Assembly: GCF_019393635.1 (NCBI RefSeq)
Contig: NC_057861.1
Coordinates: forward strand, 56,247,532 to 56,311,531
Reading direction: 5' to 3'
From: Dromiciops gliroides
Lineage: Eukaryota > Chordata > Mammalia > Microbiotheria > Microbiotheriidae
Length of the DNA: 64,000 nt
Made by a program: the position numbers and the translations under genes. This document shows, piece after piece, positions 59,056-64,000 of the stretch (the stretch's first letter is position 1; every line of letters starts with the position of its first letter). The notes under the pieces are model-generated. The model worked only from the letters and a program-made list of their open reading frames with translations. It searched no databases and was not told the DNA's origin.

Positions 59056-59510
59056 CACGCCACCTTTTCTAAATTGTTGTTACTTAGGCAGAGCCATCTT
59101 CAGTCTGAAAATCTTGGTTTCTCTTCCTGCCTTTGCCACATAACTGCTTCATGACCTCCGCTAAATCAGTCTCTCAGTGTTCAAGGCCAATTCTCTAAAA
59201 CCCTAAGCTGGAGAGGGGGTGCCAATCAACAAAGGTGGAGGGAGTGTCCTTCTCTGGGAGTTCCCTATACTAATGAAATCAGGTCCAGTCCCTATCATTA
59301 AATAAATATATCTGTGTCTTATTCCTTTAACTAGGCTACAAAAATGTGACTTGGGAGCCTAGGAAAAAAAACCTAGCATTGAAGTGGACAGAGTGCTAGG
59401 CCTGGAGTCAGAGAGACCCAAGTTCAAGTCTAACTTCAGATAGCAAGTCACACTCTGCCTCAGCTTTCTCATCAGTAAAAACAGGCATACCTGGAGTAAG
59501 GATGAAGTGA
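59056..59510 (+). repeat. MIR and CORE-SINE remnants
   Basis: MIR-like at about 59090-59185. A CORE-SINE-like piece at about 59375-59500 has 'gctaggcctggagtcagaga' and 'cccaagttcaagtctaac'. Confidence 0.55.
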
Positions 59511-59639
59511 GCAGACATGTATCAAGCATTCTGCAATCTAGTCTTATGGAAACTGAAAGCTATTTTTGTTCTAGAAAGCAGATAATTAATAGGTGTTTGT
59601 TATATCGGATAAACATTGGCCGAGTTGAAGATGCCATCT

Positions 59640-59755
59640 TGGGTCCTCCATTAGGTGGTGAGTTCAGGGATCATGTTTTCACCTTTCTTTGTATCCTCAG
59701 TGTTTAGCACAGTATTTGGTAGGTGCTTAATAAATGCCAGGTAACTGACAAGCAG
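59640..59755 (+). repeat. L2 3' terminus
   Basis: 'ttctttgtatcctcagtgt', 'ggtaggtgcttaataaatgc'. Confidence 0.78.
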
Positions 59756-60139
59756 AGCTCCTACCTGCCTCACTCCAAACCAACCTGGGCGTGGCCATGT
59801 GAGCCCAACCAGTGGGGATGCTGGGAACCATCTAGAACCTCCCACTGTGACCAAGAGCCCAGACAGTCATTTCAAGTTAGAGGGTACAATGAAGTCGGCT
59901 CCATCTCCTCTCTCGGGATGGAAGCAGAAGCTCCCAGGAAAGACAGACCTCAGCCAGAAAAGCCCTGTAGTGGTGGAAACCCCAGGCCTCCCAAGGCAAC
60001 TCATTCCTTCCACTCTGAATGGTTCATTGCTTAGGCCCCCTTGGCTGCTTCTGCCCAATCCTAATAAGTCAAGTCCCTCTTCTCTTCCAGGTGCTCTAAG
60101 CAGGGGAACTTAACCCTGCCCACGTTTCTCCCCTAGGAT

Positions 60140-60330
60140 GGACTCGGGCTCTTCAGGGGGTCATCGTGTGGCATGGCTTAGTCTCCAGCATCTTTGCCAT
60201 GTTGGTTGCCCTTTGATGGAAATCCTTCAGGTGCAATGGGGTCCTACAGAACTTGCCGTCACCCAAGATGAGCTCTGAGCGAGCCTCTTTGCTGGTGGCG
60301 AGATTTCTGCTACCACCGCACTGAGACCCT
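60140..60330 (-). other. Unidentified open segment, possible exon or old element
   Basis: The minus-strand frame GGSRNLATSKEARSELILGD, then GKFCRTPLHLKDFHQRATNM, then AKMLETKPCHTMTP ends in TGA. It is open from about 60378 down. The residue mix looks more like protein than most open frames here. No convincing acceptor precedes it and I do not recognise the product. It could also be an old transposon remnant. Confidence 0.2.
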
Positions 60331-60839
60331 AGGCCTTCTCTAGCAACCCAAGGTTGAGCTGGCTTTGCTTTTCTGAGCCGTCAAGCCCCAGTGCCTCCTG
60401 TGTGAACCTGCTACCCTCTTTGGCCGTGGCCTCTGGGGAAATAATGACCATGTAGAACCCCAAGCACCCCCAAATTGTCACAGAGGAAGCCTAGGCAGGA
60501 GGTCAGGGTCCTTGGTTCCCAAATGCCCGGTCTTCTTCTTACTCACTGAGTGACTGGGAACCAGTCACTTCCTCTTTGATCTGTTTCCTGCTCTGGAGAA
60601 TGCAGCTAATGGTCCCTGCCTAGCCTCCCTCACAGGGCCCATGCAAAGAGGGAACAGACACCTAAAACACTTCTGTAAAATGCAATGTGCTAAGCAAATG
60701 GTCTTTGACCTCCCTCTGGGATGGAAGGGGAACAACTTGATTCTGGTGAGTGGCTACCACTCCTGGGCTCAGGACCCCCACAGGTGCTCGGGACCCTTTC
60801 AGCCAGTCACACATCTTACTGGTTAATCATTAAATTGCA

Positions 60840-60978
60840 GGGGCAGCTAGGTGGCACAGTGGATAGAGCACCAGCCCTGGATTCAGGAGGAGCTGAGTTC
60901 AAATGTGACCTCAGATGCTTGACACTTAATAGCTATGTGACCCTGAGCAAGTCACTTAACCCTAATTACCTCACACAC
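60840..60978 (+). repeat. Marsupial SINE with target duplication
   Basis: Flanked by 'aatcattaaattgc' (60824-60837) and 'aatcattaagttgc' (60979-60992), which differ at one base. Confidence 0.94.
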
Positions 60979-61078
60979 AAATCATTAAGTTGCTATTTCA
61001 AGGCAAACTCAGGGAGAAAGAACATCAGGGTTTCTCCATGTGGAAGCCTGACCTTCTGCAGTTAGAAGAGCAAGGCCT

Positions 61079-61223
61079 TGGGGCAGCTAGGTGGCGCAGC
61101 TGATAGGGCACCGGCCCTGGACTCAGAAGGACCTGAGTTCAAATCCGGCCTCAGACACTTGACACTTACTAGCTGTGTGACCTTAGGCAAGTCAACCCCA
61201 ACTGCCTCACCAAAAAAAAAAGT
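61079..61223 (+). repeat. Marsupial SINE with 9-bp target duplication
   Basis: Flanked by 'gcaaggcct' at 61070-61078 and 61224-61232. Confidence 0.94.
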
Positions 61224-62150
61224 GCAAGGCCTATGGGGCCATACCCCCAGGCAGATCTTCTGTTGACTGGCTGGCAGCAGGGTCCTCCCTGGGATAGCCC
61301 TCTCTTGCCCTTGGCTGGTTCTGCCAGACCTTCCTTCTTCCTTGCACCTTAACCACAGGGAAAGCATCATGGGAGAAGAGAGCTGGGAGGCTGGCCGGAA
61401 GCCTCTCTGGCCTGTTTCTTCACCTGTAAAAAGGGTTGGCCTGAGTGACCTCAAAGATTCCATCCAACTCTAATATTTGATCTCATAAGGTCCTTTCCGG
61501 ATTGAGCAAGTAACTTTCCCTCTCCTGGCCTCTTGTGCTTCCTCTTTTGGACTAGACCTTGGGTTCCCTTCCAGTTGACAATGGGTTCTGAGGTTGCTTC
61601 TCATTGGGGCAAGTCATGGCATGTCACGTCTGAGCCTATTTTCTCCCCTGTACAATTGGGGGACGGTGTCAGACAAAGATGTCAGTCACGTCCAGTTCTT
61701 ACTCTAGAATGTCGTGCTCTTAAGAGGCTACTCTCATAAGCCCCAGGTTGGTCAGGAGGGGTGGAGGAGCAGGGGCCCACAGAAGGCTAAGAGAACAGGT
61801 CGTGGTTATCAAGGACATCAAGAGACTGTCTTACACGGTCTGCCCAGTGTTCTGCACACACTGGCTCATTTGATCCTCATGGGGATCCCGTGAGCTAAGC
61901 ACCCCAAGTAGGATACTACTAAGTAAAGGAGTGTCGGGATTAGAATCCAGGTCTTTCTGAACTGGAGTCTGGGGCCACTTCTACTGTGCCACTATCCCTT
62001 TCGAATGTGCCAAACCTAAGGATCTTAGAAAATGAAATGTCAGAGCTGGGATGGCTGAGTGTACTGAAAAGCAGTCATCAAAATATTCAGGCTCCACCTC
62101 CACTTGGCAGAGCCCAGATTGGGAAACTGGAGGAAGGGGAGACCAGCAGG
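61224..62150. other. MIR remnants and unassigned sequence
   Basis: Sense MIR-like pieces lie at about 61405-61480 and about 61500-61735. A MIR-like antisense piece lies at about 61840-61990 ('ggctcatttgatcctcatg'). No gene recognised. Confidence 0.45.
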
Positions 62151-62169
62151 CCTGCGAGACCAGGCCAGG

Positions 62170-62306
62170 GTCAGCCCAGGAACAACTCCTTGTCCCGAGG
62201 TCTTTCTAAGGCTGCCTGGAGAATCTCTTCCATTTCCCTCAGCTCTTCCAGTGTGAATGCCGAGGCACCCGGCAAGGGGCCAGATGGCCACCCAGTCAGG
62301 ACCTGA
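62170..62306 (-). other. Unidentified coding-like segment (possible 3'-terminal exon)
   Basis: The minus-strand frame opens after TTGACCTCAG and reads VLTGWPSGPLPGASAFTLEE, then LREMEEILQAALERPRDKEL, then FLG and TGA. The Glu/Leu-rich part has amphipathic-helix character and looks like the end of a real protein. The tract before the AG is poor in pyrimidines, which weakens the case. I do not recognise the protein. It could belong to a minus-strand gene that begins beyond the window. Confidence 0.25.
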
Positions 62307-62399
62307 GGTCAACTCTTTTGCTTCCGCTAAGACAGCAGCAGGCGGGTCAACTCTGCCTGGGGGGAGGGGGGGGGTGCGGGAGGTAAACAAGTGACACCT

Positions 62400-63690
62400 G
62401 CTCTCAGCTGGAAGGGACGAGAAAGGAGTGGACACCTCTCCCAAAGGACAGCTAAGGTGAAATTCTAAAAATAAAAGGTACGAGAGGTGGGGGTTGTTCC
62501 ACCCCTTCCCCGCCCCCTGAGGAAGGGCACCCATGTCACAGGGACTGTTCAGCTTGGAGAAGAGGAGGTCCTGGGAACTATCCCAAGAGCAGCTATCACA
62601 GGGAAGAGCTAGGAAGCAGGTGGACAGGTAGTGAGCTCCCCATCAGTGGTGGTGCAGACGCCCATCTCTAAGGGAAGTCCCACCAGATTACTGCTAAGGC
62701 TTCTCCAGCTCTGCTGTCTCTGGGGCCCTGGAAGCCAATGTTCTTTCTGCTCCAGTCTGCTGATTTCTCCACTCATGCCCTGAGGGCAAAGGTACCAAAC
62801 AATCACACACAACTGGGGGTGTCTGGAGCAGAGATGGGGAGGGCAGGGTTGTGCCTCTGGCTCCAGGCGCTTCAAGCAGGCAGGGGTGGCAAGTGCCTGG
62901 GGAGGAACCTTTCCCTGCAATGACCCTCTCCATTACTGGCAGGAGGGGGGAGCAGGGGACCTTTCTGCAGGCTAGGGCTGTCACTGGCTCCAGAGGCTAA
63001 AGCAGTAGAAGGCAGGCAGACAGCAGGCTTGGGCCTGGACTTCCTCCCCAACCCCGGGGGCTCTCTTACACCTGGTCGGTTTCTCCCCCCTCCCTCCCAA
63101 GCAAGGGAAACAAGGGGCTGGGCTTAGGGTTTCACCTGTGACCAGATGACTGGGAATAAAGCTGCCAAATCAAAGTCCAGAACCTTTGTGGCTTTTAATC
63201 TGGGGGTGGGGACAGGCAGGAAGGGGGGGGGGCTAGGGTGGGCATCCTCCTCCTTTCCCGGTACTTCCTGGTCTCCTCAGCTCAGGGCGACTGCTGTGGA
63301 GCGGGCCAATCACATCTCGAGACAACTCCAAGGCTTCAGCTCCTACAGGGCAGAGGGGTAGGCTGTGTTAACAACAAGGGAGCTGGTGGGGAGCAGAGAA
63401 ACAACGGCCAAGCCACAGGGAGCAGCGGGTGGGAGGCAGGCTCTCGCTCCCTGACACCACTCCAGCCAATGTCACAGCTGGTAACTTCTCCCCAGACAGA
63501 TTAACCAGCAGGGCAAACAGACCTCTGGTTTTCCAGGACCCATGGGAGGGTCAAGAGGAAAAACCACAAGGGTCCAATCTTCAAATTCTTGTTCTAAACC
63601 AAGCGGCAGTCTCAGGGAGCTCTGAGGGCTTGGGGCCGGGAGCCAAGAGGCTGCACTTCTGGGGGCCAGGAAAAGGCCCCGAGGGGGAGG
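62400..63690. other. Unassigned GC-rich sequence
   Basis: No repeat of the common families and no convincing exon was seen. Confidence 0.35.
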
Positions 63691-63900
63691 AGGGGGACCT
63701 ACCCCCACTCTCCATCTGTGTGACTTTGGCCAAGTCACTTACCTCTCTGGGATCCAGTTTACTCATGTGTAAAATGATGAGTCTGGAGTCAACTGGGTCC
63801 CCTGTACGGTACAGGAGTGTGTGCTGACCACTCCCTCAACACATATTTATAAAGCACCTACTGGGTGCAGAGAACTATACTAGGTACTTGGCGGGGATAA
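63690..63900. repeat. MIR then antisense L2 3' end
   Basis: Sense MIR at about 63700-63785 ('gtgtgactttggccaagtca'). Antisense L2 end at about 63825-63895 ('aaagcacctactgggtgcag'). Confidence 0.65.
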
Positions 63901-64000
63901 GAAGTTGAGAAATCATCTAGCCCATCGAGCTCAAGATCCTGAGCCTCTCCATTATCCTCCACCACCACCAATCAACATAAGCTGTGCTGCCCCCTTGTGG

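Overview
The window is nuclear DNA from a mammal, almost certainly a marsupial. About two dozen copies of a tRNA-headed SINE of the type known from marsupial genomes are scattered through it, many with clear target-site duplications. They lie among L2 LINE, MIR and CORE-SINE remnants and two 3' ends of an L1-type LINE. I cannot fix the species; the SINE tail sequence looks more Australian than American, but that is a weak impression.

Only one protein-coding gene can be read with confidence: midnolin (MIDN), on the minus strand between about 33.5 kb and 17.3 kb. Seven coding exons (33032-32806, 30639-30552, 29468-29406, 24793-24416, 23824-23641, 22645-22391, 19915-19638) join in frame with GT-AG introns to give a 490-residue product. 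It has an N-terminal ubiquitin-like domain, two conserved 'Catch' segments and a basic C-terminal helix. The 3' UTR is about 2.3 kb and ends at a single AATAAA near 17361. The start codon lies in a CpG-rich block (about 32.6-34.2 kb) with CCAAT boxes and a CACGTG E-box. AP-1/MARE-like and ATF/C-EBP-like sites lie further upstream. The presumed job is that of known midnolin: taking short-lived nuclear proteins to the proteasome without ubiquitin.

Layout: 1-6.2 kb is unassigned DNA with MIR/L2 pieces and a SINE pair; 6.2-7.3 kb is a decayed ~50-bp tandem array running into a small CpG island with CRE and X-box motifs; 7.3-17.3 kb is repeats, including a striking hairpin at 11.1 kb; 17.3-34.2 kb is MIDN and its promoter; 34.2-36.3 kb is upstream regulatory-type DNA; 36.3-51.5 kb is densely nested retroelements with a solo LTR; 51.5-64 kb is GC-rich single-copy DNA mixed with L2, MIR and SINEs.

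I do not recognise the genes that flank MIDN in human (ATP5F1D and CIRBP). Two short open segments on the minus strand near 60.2 and 62.2 kb look coding-like but are unidentified. A 33-bp motif resembling a SINE tail has expanded into minisatellites at several separate places, including inside MIDN. This is the most unusual large-scale pattern in the window.
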